DNA from: Elusimicrobia bacterium GWA2_61_42
Lineage (GTDB): Bacteria; Elusimicrobiota; Elusimicrobia; Elusimicrobiales; UBA9959
DNA: 33,985 nucleotides
NCBI GenBank assembly: GCA_001799615.1
Contig: MGTU01000030.1
Location: forward strand, 1 to 33,985
Direction: 5' to 3'
This document shows, one piece after another, positions 23,499-30,961 of this stretch (position 1 is the stretch's first letter; each line of letters opens with the position of its first letter). The translations under genes were made by a program, and so were the position numbers. The notes beneath the pieces were generated by a model. The model made no database searches, was not told the DNA's origin, and saw nothing but the letters and a program-made list of their open reading frames with translations.

Positions 23499-24061
23499 AC
23501 CGCAAACCAGATCTCTCGGCGGCGTCCAACCTGGTGTTCAGCTTCGGCGACTACCCGCTGAAGGAGCGCATGGCGGCCAGGCTCTGCTCGGTTTACGGCC
23601 GCTGGCTGGGCGGCTTCCGTACCCGCGAGGCGCGCGAAGGCGGCGAGCGCCTGGGGTTCGAAATAGAGGCGCTGGGCGGCGCGCGCGCGGTGCTGGCCTC
23701 GAAGGGCCTGCTTTCGCCCGTGGCGTTCAATAAGTACGGCGTGAACCTGCGCGCGCTGGAAGAGACTGCCCTGGGCGCGCTGGAAGCCGCCGCTGCCTCC
23801 GGGAAAATACTGTTCTTCGACGAGCTCGGGCCCATGGCCATGCTGTCCCCCGCGTTCAGCGCCCGCGCGGTGGAACTGCTGTTCTCCGGCCGGCCTTGCG
23901 TGGTGTTCTGCCGCAGGGGCGCGAAAGTCTTCGAGGACGCCTTCGCGAAAATGGCCGATACTGTTATAATTGAACTGTCCCAGGAGAACTGGGCCGAGGC
24001 CGTGGAGGGAACGCAGGCCTGGCTGGACAGGCTGGTGCGAAATATGGAGAATTTTAAATGA
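23495..24061 (+). CDS. THEP1/NTPase-like protein without a Walker A motif
   Basis: 188 residues. The middle matches the THEP1 (nucleoside-triphosphatase, DUF265) pattern: G-G-F-R-T-R-E-A-R-E-G-G-E-R-L-G-F near residue 40, then K-Y-G-V-N-L-R-A-L-E, the Walker B-type I-L-F-F-D-E-L-G-P-M, and V-V-F-C-R-R-G. The N-terminal P-loop, G-x-x-G-x-G-K-T in active members, is replaced by G18-D-Y-P-L-K-E24-R25, so the essential Lys and Thr are Glu and Arg. It may have lost NTP hydrolysis and act as a binding protein. It overlaps the TPR gene upstream and murC downstream by four bases each, so it is firmly in the operon. A different function within the P-loop superfamily cannot be excluded. Confidence 0.75.
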   Translation: MNRKPDLSAASNLVFSFGDYPLKERMAARLCSVYGRWLGGFRTREAREGGERLGFEIEALGGARAVLASKGLLSPVAFNKYGVNLRALEETALGALEAAAASGKILFFDELGPMAMLSPAFSARAVELLFSGRPCVVFCRRGAKVFEDAFAKMADTVIIELSQENWAEAVEGTQAWLDRLVRNMENFK

Positions 24062-25443
24062 ACTACGCTGAAGACTTTTCGCTTTCCGACGTGAAGAAGG
24101 CCCGCTTTATCGGCATCGGCGGCATCGGCATGAGCGGCATCGCCCGCCTGATGCTGGGCCTCGGCTACAAGGTTTCGGGCTCTGACGCCCGCGAGTCGGA
24201 GATCACCAAGGCCCTTTCCCGCGAGGGCGCCGAGATCAGCCGCGGGCATTCCTCCGCCTCGCTGGGCTCGCCCGATATCGTAGTGGTGAGCTCGGCCATA
24301 AAAGCCGACAACCCCGAACTGCGCGAGGCTTTCCGCCGCGGCCTCCCCGTCGTGCAGCGCGCGCTGATGCTTTCCAAGCTGGCGGAGCTGAAGAAGACCG
24401 TGACCGTGGCCGGCACGCACGGCAAGACCACCACCACTTCCATGGCGGCGGCGGCGCTGGAAGGCGCCGGGGCCGACGCGACGGCCGTGGTCGGCGGCAT
24501 CGTGAAAGGCGCCGGCACCAACCTGCGCCTGGGCCGCAGCGAGTACCTGGTGGCCGAAGCCGACGAGTCGGACGGTTCCTTCCTCTATTTCTCGCCGCTG
24601 GTCGCCTGCGTGACCAATATAGATTCCGACCACCTCGACCATTACGGGAACATGGCCAACCTCAGGGAGGCGTTCCGGCGGCACCTCGCCAAACTGCCTT
24701 TTTACGGCCAGGCCGTGCTCTGCTCCGACGATGCCGGGGTCCGCGAGATCCTGCCGGGGCTCAAGGTCCCGCATGTGACCTGCGGGCTGGGCGCCGGCGC
24801 TGACTGGCGCGCGAAGGATCCTGTTTTCTCCAAGGCCGGCGCGTCCTACACGGCCTGGTTCCGCGGGAAAAAGCGCGGCGCGGTGCGCCTGCGCTGCGGC
24901 GGCGCGCACAACGTGCGCAACTCCCTGCTGGCCCTGGCGGCCGGCAGCTACCTCGGTTTTGAATTTGAAAAGCTGGCGAAAGGCCTGTGGAATTTCAGCG
25001 GCGTCAAGCGGCGCATGGACCGCCTGGGCAGCGCGGGCGGCGTGGACTTCGTGGACGATTACGGCCACCATCCTACCGAAGTAAGGGCCACGCTGGACGC
25101 CGCGCGCGGGCTTTTCGCCGGCCGGCGGCTGGTGGTGCTTTTTCAGCCGCACCGCTACAGCCGCACCGCCCTGCTGTACAAGGAGTTCGGCAAAGCCTTC
25201 GGCGGCGCCGCCCGCATCTTCGTGGCGCCGGTGTACGCGGCGGGAGAAAAACCTTTGCCGGGCGTGGATGCCTCCCTGATCCTGCGCCAGCTCAAGAAGA
25301 ACGGCGCGCCGGCCTCGGCTTTCCCCGGCCCGCTCGAAGCTTTGAAGGAACTCCGGCCCGGCGACGTGTTCCTTACGCTGGGAGCCGGGGACGTGTGGAA
25401 ACTGGGCGAGGAGATCCGCCTTAAAATGGAGATGTTCGGCTGA
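24058..25443 (+). CDS. murC: UDP-N-acetylmuramate--L-alanine ligase
   Basis: 461 residues, normal length. It adds L-Ala to UDP-MurNAc in the cytoplasm, the first peptide step of peptidoglycan precursor synthesis. Seen: the N-terminal UDP-binding loop G-I-G-G-I-G-M-S-G-I-A, the ATP-binding G-T-H-G-K-T-T-T-T, the Mg-binding E-A-D-E-S-D-G-S-F and N-I-D-S-D-H-L-D-H-Y, and the C-terminal Y-G-H-H-P-T-E-V and F-Q-P-H-R-Y-S-R-T. All are intact. No other mur gene lies nearby, so it is separated from the usual dcw cluster. It overlaps the THEP1-like gene by four bases and precedes rsmA by eight bases. Confidence 0.97.
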   Translation: MNYAEDFSLSDVKKARFIGIGGIGMSGIARLMLGLGYKVSGSDARESEITKALSREGAEISRGHSSASLGSPDIVVVSSAIKADNPELREAFRRGLPVVQRALMLSKLAELKKTVTVAGTHGKTTTTSMAAAALEGAGADATAVVGGIVKGAGTNLRLGRSEYLVAEADESDGSFLYFSPLVACVTNIDSDHLDHYGNMANLREAFRRHLAKLPFYGQAVLCSDDAGVREILPGLKVPHVTCGLGAGADWRAKDPVFSKAGASYTAWFRGKKRGAVRLRCGGAHNVRNSLLALAAGSYLGFEFEKLAKGLWNFSGVKRRMDRLGSAGGVDFVDDYGHHPTEVRATLDAARGLFAGRRLVVLFQPHRYSRTALLYKEFGKAFGGAARIFVAPVYAAGEKPLPGVDASLILRQLKKNGAPASAFPGPLEALKELRPGDVFLTLGAGDVWKLGEEIRLKMEMFG

Positions 25444-25451
25444 CCGCGCCT

Positions 25452-26219
25452 ATGCCCAAATACAGCCAGGTTTTCCTCAACGACAAAGACATCTGCGCCC
25501 GCATCGCCGCCGCGCTCGAAGGCGCGTCCTTCGACCGCCTGGTAGAGATCGGCCCCGGCGGGGGGGCGCTCACCGATTTCCTTTTCCCCGAATACGGCGG
25601 CAGGATGTGCGCCGTCGAGATAGACAAAAGACTGGTGCCCGGCCTCAACGCCAAATTCCCCGGCCTGGAAATAGTCAACACCGACTTCCTGCACGCGGAC
25701 CTGGAAAAGATAGCCGGCCCCGGCAAGACGGCTTTCATAGGCAATCTGCCTTATGAATGCGCCACCCCTATCCTGGAGAAAACCCTGCTGTTCGCCGGCC
25801 TGGAACTGGCGGTCTTCATGTTCCAGAAAGAGGTGGCGCATAAGATCCTGTCCGCGCCGGGAGGCCCCGATTACGGCTACCTGACGCTGCTGACGGGCTG
25901 CAGGGCTTCCTCCGAACTGCTGATGGAGATAAAGGCCGAGAGTTTTCAGCCGGTGCCCGCCGTGGATTCTTCCGTGGTCGTGTTCAGGCCCCGCCGCTAT
26001 TTCAGCGACAAAGCGGAGGAGCTCCGGGTGCTGAACCTGGTGAAGAAGGCTTTCCTGCACCGCCGCAAAACGCTGGTGAATTCCCTGGCGCTTTGCGGCA
26101 TAGACAAGGCCGCGGCCGCCGCCGCCGTGGCGCAGGCCGGGTTCAAGCTCAACGCGCGCCCGCAGGAGATCCCGCTGGACGGCTTCGTGCGGCTTGCCGG
26201 GCTGCTGGCCGGCAAGTGA
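25452..26219 (+). CDS. rsmA: 16S rRNA (adenine1518/1519-N6)-dimethyltransferase
   Basis: 255 residues, slightly shorter than E. coli KsgA. It dimethylates two adjacent adenines in helix 45 of 16S rRNA during 30S maturation. Seen: the start K-Y-S-Q-V-F-L, a shortened form of the usual G-Q-N-F-L; the AdoMet-binding I-G-P-G-G-G-A-L-T; V-E-I-D-K-R-L for the ribose; and the catalytic G-N-L-P-Y-E. The C-terminal helical domain includes F-Q-P-V-P-A-V-D-S and K-A-F-L-H-R-R-K-T-L. ATG 25452 is eight bases after murC, so it is read from the same transcript. Half of its isoleucine codons are ATA. Confidence 0.95.
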   Translation: MPKYSQVFLNDKDICARIAAALEGASFDRLVEIGPGGGALTDFLFPEYGGRMCAVEIDKRLVPGLNAKFPGLEIVNTDFLHADLEKIAGPGKTAFIGNLPYECATPILEKTLLFAGLELAVFMFQKEVAHKILSAPGGPDYGYLTLLTGCRASSELLMEIKAESFQPVPAVDSSVVVFRPRRYFSDKAEELRVLNLVKKAFLHRRKTLVNSLALCGIDKAAAAAAVAQAGFKLNARPQEIPLDGFVRLAGLLAGK

Positions 26220-26252
26220 TCCCCGCGGCGCCTCCATTGATATCAAAAATAG

Positions 26253-26258
26253 TATAAT
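26253..26258 (+). promoter_or_regulatory. -10 box of the M24 peptidase gene
   Basis: A perfect TATAAT stands in a short AT-rich stretch after rsmA. The transcript would begin near 26265, giving a leader of about 48 bases that contains a small CCGT/ACGG hairpin and a GGGGAAAA ribosome binding site. No good -35 is visible. Confidence 0.45.
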
Positions 26259-26312
26259 TACAACAGTACCGGCCGTTTTACGGGCGGATGCCGCGTTTTC
26301 AATGGGGAAAAT

Positions 26313-27359
26313 ATGAATATTCACGCCAAACGCATCAAAGATCTGCAGTATATGCTCAAACAGCACCGCCTGGACGGCCTGCTGCTGGGCCGCACCCTTG
26401 AAATAGGTTTTCTCACCGGTTTCCACCTGGACGACTGCGCCATGCTCGTCACCCGTACCGGCGCCTGGGTTTTCATGCCCAAGATGTTCGTGGAGCAGTT
26501 CCGTTCCAAAATAACTTTCGCCGAGGCCGTCTCCGCCGACGGCGCCGCGGAAACCGCGGCCCTGGCCCGCGTAAAAGAGCTCAAGCTGAAGCATGCCGCC
26601 TTCGAGCCGGAATCGGAAACCTATACCCGCGGCACCGCGTGGCGCAAGGCCGGCCTGCAGGAGAAGGGCGGCCTTACCGGGGCGCTCAGGGCGGTCAAGG
26701 AAGGCGCCGAGATCGAGACGCTGCGTAAATCCTGCCGCATCGCAGCCAAAGCTTTCGGCCTGGTGAAGCCGCATATCAAGACCGGCTGCACCGAACTCTC
26801 CGTCTACCGCAGGCTGGAGGACGTGATGCAGGCCATGGGCGCCAAGGGGCCTTCCTTCAACCTGATAGTGGGGTTCGGCCCCAACTCGGCCATGCCCCAC
26901 CACGAGACTTCCGAGCGCCGGCTTAAGAACAACGAGGCCGTCCTGCTCGACTACGGCTGCGTTTACGATCACTACTGCTCCGACATCACCCGTACTTTCT
27001 TCCACGGCAAGCCCACGGAAGAGTTCAGGAAGGTCTATTCCACCGTAGCCGCCGCCCAGAAAGCGGGCCTGGCCGCCGTCCGTGCCGGGGTCAAGGCGCG
27101 CGACGTGGACGCCGCCTGCCGCAACCTTATTTCGGACGCGGGCTACGGCCAGTATTTCATCCACGGCACCGGCCACGGCGTAGGGCTGGAGATCCACGAG
27201 TTCCCCAGGGTCAACACCAAATTCGAAGCCGTACTGCGCGCCGGGATGGCCATTACGGTGGAGCCGGGCATCTACCTGCACGGCAAATTCGGCGTGCGCA
27301 TAGAAGATTCGGTGCTTGTCACCAGGACAGGCTGCGAGATACTCACTAAGACAGCGTAA
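26313..27359 (+). CDS. M24-family metallopeptidase (Xaa-Pro aminopeptidase/dipeptidase type)
   Basis: 348 residues. The N-terminal ~125 residues are the creatinase-type domain (L-D-G-L-L-L-G-R, F-L-T-G-F). The C-terminal part is the pita-bread fold with all five metal ligands: D in L-L-D-Y-G, D in C-S-D-I-T-R-T-F, H in G-T-G-H-G-V-G-L, E in V-E-P-G-I-Y and E in R-I-E-D-S-V. P-H-H-E-T-S and H-E-F-P also fit the PepQ/PepP group. It removes N-terminal residues before proline, or splits X-Pro dipeptides, in the cytoplasm. Which of the two cannot be told here. It stands as its own unit with a promoter upstream. Confidence 0.94.
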   Translation: MNIHAKRIKDLQYMLKQHRLDGLLLGRTLEIGFLTGFHLDDCAMLVTRTGAWVFMPKMFVEQFRSKITFAEAVSADGAAETAALARVKELKLKHAAFEPESETYTRGTAWRKAGLQEKGGLTGALRAVKEGAEIETLRKSCRIAAKAFGLVKPHIKTGCTELSVYRRLEDVMQAMGAKGPSFNLIVGFGPNSAMPHHETSERRLKNNEAVLLDYGCVYDHYCSDITRTFFHGKPTEEFRKVYSTVAAAQKAGLAAVRAGVKARDVDAACRNLISDAGYGQYFIHGTGHGVGLEIHEFPRVNTKFEAVLRAGMAITVEPGIYLHGKFGVRIEDSVLVTRTGCEILTKTA

Positions 27360-27375
27360 CCAGACTGGAGGAAAA

Positions 27376-27939
27376 ATGACCGTATTGTCAGTAGTTCTGC
27401 TTGTGCTAGGCGGCTGGGTGGTTTTCACGTTCAACGGGCTGATCAAGCTCCGCAACCAGGTGGCGAACGCGTTCCGCCAGATCGACGTGCAGCTCAAAAG
27501 GCGCCACGACCTCATCCCCAACCTCGTCGAGTCCGTCCGGGGCGAGATGAAATTCGAAAAAGAGACGCTGGAGCGCGTCATCCAGGCCCGCGCCGCCGCC
27601 GTTTCCGCCGGGCAGGGCGGGAATACCGGGGACATCCTGGCCAAGGAAGGCATGCTGACGCAGGCCCTGGGCCGCCTGATCGCCATTTCCGAGAACTACC
27701 CCAACCTCAAGGCCAACGAGTCGGTAAAGACCCTGATGGAGGAACTGACCCATACCGAGAACCAGATAGGCTTCTCCCGCCAGTTCTACAACGACGTAGT
27801 GACCAAGTTCAACACGGAACAGCAGGTTTTTCCGACGAACATGTTCGCCGCCATGCTGGGCTTCGCTCCCGCCGCTCTCTGGGAACTGCCGGCCGATTCT
27901 CCTGAAAGGGAAAATCCCAAAGTGAACCTTACCGTCTGA
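27376..27939 (+). CDS. lemA: LemA family membrane protein
   Basis: 187 residues from ATG 27376, chosen because GGAGGAAAA lies right upstream; the in-frame ATG at 27316 lies inside the M24 peptidase gene. One N-terminal membrane helix (V-L-S-V-V-L-L-V-L-G-G-W-V-V-F) is followed by the LemA core: L-R-N-Q-V-A-N-A-F-R-Q-I-D-V-Q-L-K-R-R-H-D-L-I-P. N-L, F-E-K-E-T-L-E and F-Y-N-D-V-V-T-K-F-N follow. The function of the family is not settled; it has an N-terminal anchor and a long helical bundle. It is often next to an M48 protease, as here, and the pair may act together in membrane protein quality control. Confidence 0.94.
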   Translation: MTVLSVVLLVLGGWVVFTFNGLIKLRNQVANAFRQIDVQLKRRHDLIPNLVESVRGEMKFEKETLERVIQARAAAVSAGQGGNTGDILAKEGMLTQALGRLIAISENYPNLKANESVKTLMEELTHTENQIGFSRQFYNDVVTKFNTEQQVFPTNMFAAMLGFAPAALWELPADSPERENPKVNLTV

Positions 27940-27959
27940 CGGCGGTACCGGCCAAGGCG

Positions 27960-27997
27960 CGGGCATAGCAAGAGAAAAAAATCTCAAACTATGCCCG
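27960..27997 (+). promoter_or_regulatory. Long hairpin between lemA and htpX
   Basis: CGGGCATAG (27960-27968) pairs perfectly with CTATGCCCG (27989-27997). An inner GAGA/TCTC pair (27972-27975 with 27982-27985) closes an A-rich loop. No T-tract follows, so it is not a standard terminator. It lies just before htpX, which has no visible ribosome binding site, and could control expression or mRNA stability of htpX relative to lemA. Confidence 0.55.
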
Positions 27998-28016
27998 TGC
28001 TCTTGTCCTCAGCGTT

Positions 28017-29069
28017 ATGAATATCTACGAACAACAGTCCTCCAACCGCCGCATGACCGCGGGCATCCTGGCCGTGTTCGTGGCTTTTTTTCTCTTTATC
28101 GGCCTGGGCTTCGATTTTTTCTACACCAGTTTCAATCCCGCCGCCGAACCGACCTTCGTCCAGGGCGAGGACGGGTATTACGAGGCGCGGCAGACGAGCG
28201 GGCTTTCCAAGGTCCCTTTCGCCACCATCATCTCGCTGCTGGTCGGCTTCGGCATGGCGGCTAACAGCATGCTCAACGGCCCGCGCATGGTGCTGCGCTC
28301 CACGATGGCGCGCCGCGCCGTCTCGGTTTCGGAGAAGGAAAAACAATTTTTGAACGTGGTGGCGGAGATGGCTACCGCCTCGGGGCTGCCGGCGCCAACG
28401 GCCTACGTGGTGCCCGACAGGGACCTGAACGCTTTCGCCACGGGGATGAGCCCCGCCAGCTCCGTCATAGCGGTGACGGAGGGCCTGCTGGAGAACCTCA
28501 ACCGGGAAGAGCTGCAGGCCGTGGTGGCGCACGAGATGAGCCACATCCGCAACTACGATATCCGCCTGATGACCGTGATGGCCGGGCTGATAGGCGCCAT
28601 CGCCCTGCTCAGCGATTTCGCCGGCAGAAGTTTCCGCTACGGCAACAGGTCCTCTTCCACGGGCGGCGGTTCTTCTTCCGGCGGCCGCAAGGGCGGCGGC
28701 GGCGCCGTGATGGTCCTTTTTTTCGTGGTCTGGGTGGTGCTGATCCTGCTGGCCCCGCTGATCTCCCGCCTGATGGCCATGGCTATTTCCCGCCAGCGGG
28801 AATTCCTGGCGGACGCGAGCGGGGCGGAGCTGACCCGCAACCCCCTGGCCCTGGTGGCGGCGCTGGAGAAGATCCGCCGGGCCGTCATGCCCACCAGCGC
28901 CATCAACAACGGCGTGGCGCATATGTGCATCGCGGACCCGCGCGGCAGCCTGATAGAGGAAAAGCTGGGCTTTACGGCCGACCTGCTGGCCACCCACCCG
29001 CCGATGGAAAAGCGCATACTCGCGCTGAAGGTGATGGCGTACCAGGCGGGGAACCCGCAGAGCGCGTAA
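28017..29069 (+). CDS. htpX: M48-family membrane zinc metalloprotease (HtpX type)
   Basis: 350 residues, longer than E. coli HtpX (~293). Two N-terminal membrane helices (~13-35 and ~68-88) are followed by the catalytic domain with the zinc motif H-E-M-S-H in A-V-V-A-H-E-M-S-H-I-R-N-Y-D. The third ligand is in R-E-F-L-A-D-A-S-G-A. A Ser/Gly-rich insert of about 20 residues (near 205-225, S-S-S-T-G-G-G-S-S-S-G-G) lies between the active site and a third membrane helix and accounts for part of the extra length. HtpX degrades damaged membrane proteins with its active site in the cytoplasm. The start ATG 28017 has no ribosome binding site; the hairpin upstream may take part. It is paired with lemA. 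Confidence 0.93.
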   Translation: MNIYEQQSSNRRMTAGILAVFVAFFLFIGLGFDFFYTSFNPAAEPTFVQGEDGYYEARQTSGLSKVPFATIISLLVGFGMAANSMLNGPRMVLRSTMARRAVSVSEKEKQFLNVVAEMATASGLPAPTAYVVPDRDLNAFATGMSPASSVIAVTEGLLENLNREELQAVVAHEMSHIRNYDIRLMTVMAGLIGAIALLSDFAGRSFRYGNRSSSTGGGSSSGGRKGGGGAVMVLFFVVWVVLILLAPLISRLMAMAISRQREFLADASGAELTRNPLALVAALEKIRRAVMPTSAINNGVAHMCIADPRGSLIEEKLGFTADLLATHPPMEKRILALKVMAYQAGNPQSA

Positions 29070-29138
29070 ACTACTATTTAAATTCTGCGGCGCTCTTGCG
29101 GCGCCCTGGACTTTTAGACTAACCAACAGGAGACACAC

Positions 29139-29714
29139 ATGATACTTGCCAGCCAATTCAAAGAAGGAAACATGTTCATAAACGAGAACGGGCAGACCGT
29201 CGAGGTTATGACCGTGCAGCATCACCGCAAATCCCAGGCCAGGGCCGTGGTGCGCGTGAAGCTGAAGAACGTGGAGACCGGTTCCATCATAGAGACCGCC
29301 TACCGCCCCGAGGACAAGTTCAAGGACGTGCAGATAGAGAAGCGCCCCAAGACCTACGTCTATTCCGACGGCGGCATGGCCTACTTCATGGACGACCAGA
29401 CCTTCGAGCAGGCCGGCCTGCCCCTGGACAAACTGGTCAACACGATGAAGTTCCTCACCGAGAATATGCCGGTGGAAGGGCTTTACCTGAACGGGTCTTT
29501 CTTCAGCGTGCAGCTGCCCGCCAACCTGATCATGGAGATCACCGAAACCGTGGAAGGCGTGCGCGGCAACACCGTTTCCAACGTGATGAAGCTGGCCAAG
29601 GTTTCCACCGGGCTGGAAATACAGGTGCCGATGTTCATTAAAGAGGGGGACAAGGTGCGCGTGGATACCCGCAACATGTCCTACGTGGAACGCTACACCG
29701 AGCCCAAGAAATAG
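29139..29714 (+). CDS. efp: Translation elongation factor P, with unusual tip loop
   Basis: 191 residues with an AGGAGA ribosome binding site. EF-P binds between the P and E sites and rescues ribosomes stalled at polyproline. Domain I ends in V-V-R-V-K-L-K-N-V, domain II has Y-L/T-Y-V-Y-S-D-G, and domain III ends F-I-K-E-G-D-K-V-R-V-D-T-R, so the family is certain. The tip loop, which in other EF-Ps is K-P-G-K-G-Q or M-G-R-G-S and carries the modified Lys or Arg, here reads H28-H-R-K-S-Q33-A-R-A. A gap-free alignment puts Gln33 at the modified position. The C-terminal G-D-T-A/G-G-x-K-P region is also changed, to G-N-T-V-S-N-V. No EF-P-modifying enzyme gene is seen nearby. Confidence 0.93.
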   Translation: MILASQFKEGNMFINENGQTVEVMTVQHHRKSQARAVVRVKLKNVETGSIIETAYRPEDKFKDVQIEKRPKTYVYSDGGMAYFMDDQTFEQAGLPLDKLVNTMKFLTENMPVEGLYLNGSFFSVQLPANLIMEITETVEGVRGNTVSNVMKLAKVSTGLEIQVPMFIKEGDKVRVDTRNMSYVERYTEPKK

Positions 29715-29726
29715 TCAGAAAGACAA

Positions 29727-29743
29727 GGCGGGGCGGGCCCGCC
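29727..29743 (+). terminator. GC-rich hairpin after efp
   Basis: GGCGGG (29727-29732) pairs with CCCGCC (29738-29743) around a five-base loop, followed by only three T residues. It sits in the 46-base gap between efp and the HAD gene and may reduce read-through. It is weak as a terminator. Confidence 0.3.
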
Positions 29744-29760
29744 GTTTACCCGAGGTACCG

Positions 29761-30450
29761 ATGATAAAAGCCGTGATCCTGGATATAGACAATACCCTGA
29801 TGGACTTCATGCGCATGAAGCGCGCCGCGGTGGACGCGGCCGTGGACGCCATGATAGACGCGGGGCTGGCGGTGCCCAAGGCCGCGATGGTGGAAAAGAT
29901 CTTCAAGGTCTACTGGGCCGAGGGCATAGAGGACCAGAACATCTTCGACAAGGTCCTCATGAACGAGTCCGGCAAGGTGAACTACAAGATCCTGGCCGCC
30001 GGCATCATCGGCTACAAGCGGGCGAAAGAAGGGCACATGACCCTTTACCCGCACGTGAAGATGGCCCTGACCGACCTGCTGAAAAGCGGCGTGCGCATGG
30101 GCGTGGTGTCGGACGCGCCGCGCCTGAGCGTGTGGATGCGCATCGTGGGGCTGGGCCTGCACCACTACTTCGAGCACGTGGTCACCTTCGACGATACCGG
30201 CGAGAAAAAGCCCTCCCCCAAGCCGTTCAAGACGATCCTGGACCTGATGGAAGTGGAGCCGCACAGCGCCATCATGGTTGGCGACTGGGCGGAGCGGGAC
30301 ATCAAGGGCGCCAAGGCTTTCGGGATGAAAACCGCCTGGGCTAAATACGGCAACGAGTTCGACACCAAGGTCTCCGGCGCGGATTACGAGCTGGACGACA
30401 TCTATGATATCGTGGGCATAGTCAGGAGGGAAAATGAAAAAACTCATTGA
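29761..30450 (+). CDS. HAD-superfamily hydrolase (phosphatase-like)
   Basis: 229 residues. All HAD motifs are intact: motif I L-D8-I-D10-N-T-L with the nucleophile Asp, motif II V-V-S-D in G-V-V-S-D-A-P, the lysine in K-K-P-S-P-K-P-F, and motif III V-G-D-W-A-E-R-D-I-K-G-A-K. A helical cap of about 80 residues follows motif I. This places it among small-molecule phosphatases such as phosphoglycolate phosphatase or the nucleotidase-like YjjG group; the substrate is unknown. GAGG lies upstream of ATG 29761. Its 3' end overlaps the next gene by 17 bases, so the two are translationally linked. Unlike the HAD-like protein at 5116-5715, this one should be active. Confidence 0.9.
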   Translation: MIKAVILDIDNTLMDFMRMKRAAVDAAVDAMIDAGLAVPKAAMVEKIFKVYWAEGIEDQNIFDKVLMNESGKVNYKILAAGIIGYKRAKEGHMTLYPHVKMALTDLLKSGVRMGVVSDAPRLSVWMRIVGLGLHHYFEHVVTFDDTGEKKPSPKPFKTILDLMEVEPHSAIMVGDWAERDIKGAKAFGMKTAWAKYGNEFDTKVSGADYELDDIYDIVGIVRRENEKTH

Positions 30451-30961
30451 AGCGCTGGCGCTGCTGCTTTGTTTCCAGGCCGCGGCCGCGGCTCTCGAGA
30501 TCACCGCGGTGACCCCGGCGGCGGTCAAAGGGGCCGCCAAGGCGGATTTTACCCTTTCGGTCCTGACCGTTAAGAACATCTCCTACGACAAGGGCGCCGT
30601 GATCATGCCGGTCACCGAGAACAAGGGCAAGACCTTTACCGACGTTAAACTGCTTTCCAAAGGGCTTTACGCCAAGCTGGAAGCCTGTTTTAAGAACGGC
30701 TGCGCCAAAGCCGCCAAGGCGCCCGCGGCCCCCAAGGTCAAGATAGAGGCCCTTAAGCCGCTGAAGTCCAAGACCCGCGTGGCCAACGCCGAGATCTCTT
30801 TCGACGGCGAACTGCTGGCCGTGGCCGGGGTGATGGTCTCTTCCAGGGAACCCGGTACTTTCTGGGTGGCTTTCCCGCCCGACCTGGTTTTCCCCGACGG
30901 CGCTTTCAAGAGTTCCGTGGAATCGGCCGTGATAGCGGCCTGGGCCAAGAAAACCAAATAA
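30434..30961 (+). CDS. Exported protein with tandem SpoVG-like repeats
   Basis: 175 residues. A strong AGGAGG site precedes ATG 30434, inside the end of the HAD gene. Residues 1-20 are a signal peptide (M-K-K-L-I-E-A-L, cleavage in A-A-A-A-A). Residues ~101-172 resemble SpoVG: V-K-I-E-A-L-K-P-L at the start, A-N-A-E-I-S-F-D-G-E-L-L-A-V for I-A-S-I-T-L-D-H-E-F-V-V, then W-V-A-F-P-P and F-P-D-G-A-F. Residues ~21-88 look like a diverged second copy (E-I-T-A-V-T-P, A-V-I-M-P-V-T). SpoVG is normally a cytoplasmic nucleic-acid-binding regulator of about 95 residues, so an exported double copy is unusual. Two cysteines (C85, C90) lie between the copies. The match is by eye only. The gene shares one base with the protease gene downstream. 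Confidence 0.7.
   Translation: MKKLIEALALLLCFQAAAAALEITAVTPAAVKGAAKADFTLSVLTVKNISYDKGAVIMPVTENKGKTFTDVKLLSKGLYAKLEACFKNGCAKAAKAPAAPKVKIEALKPLKSKTRVANAEISFDGELLAVAGVMVSSREPGTFWVAFPPDLVFPDGAFKSSVESAVIAAWAKKTK

Noticed and set aside
25155..27686. 843-codon minus-strand open frame across rsmA and the M24 peptidase
   Set aside because: Spans several certain genes on the other strand and has no recognisable domain.
29089..29105. GGCGC/GCGCC hairpin after htpX as a terminator
   Set aside because: Only five base pairs with a seven-base loop and no T-tract; not enough to call.
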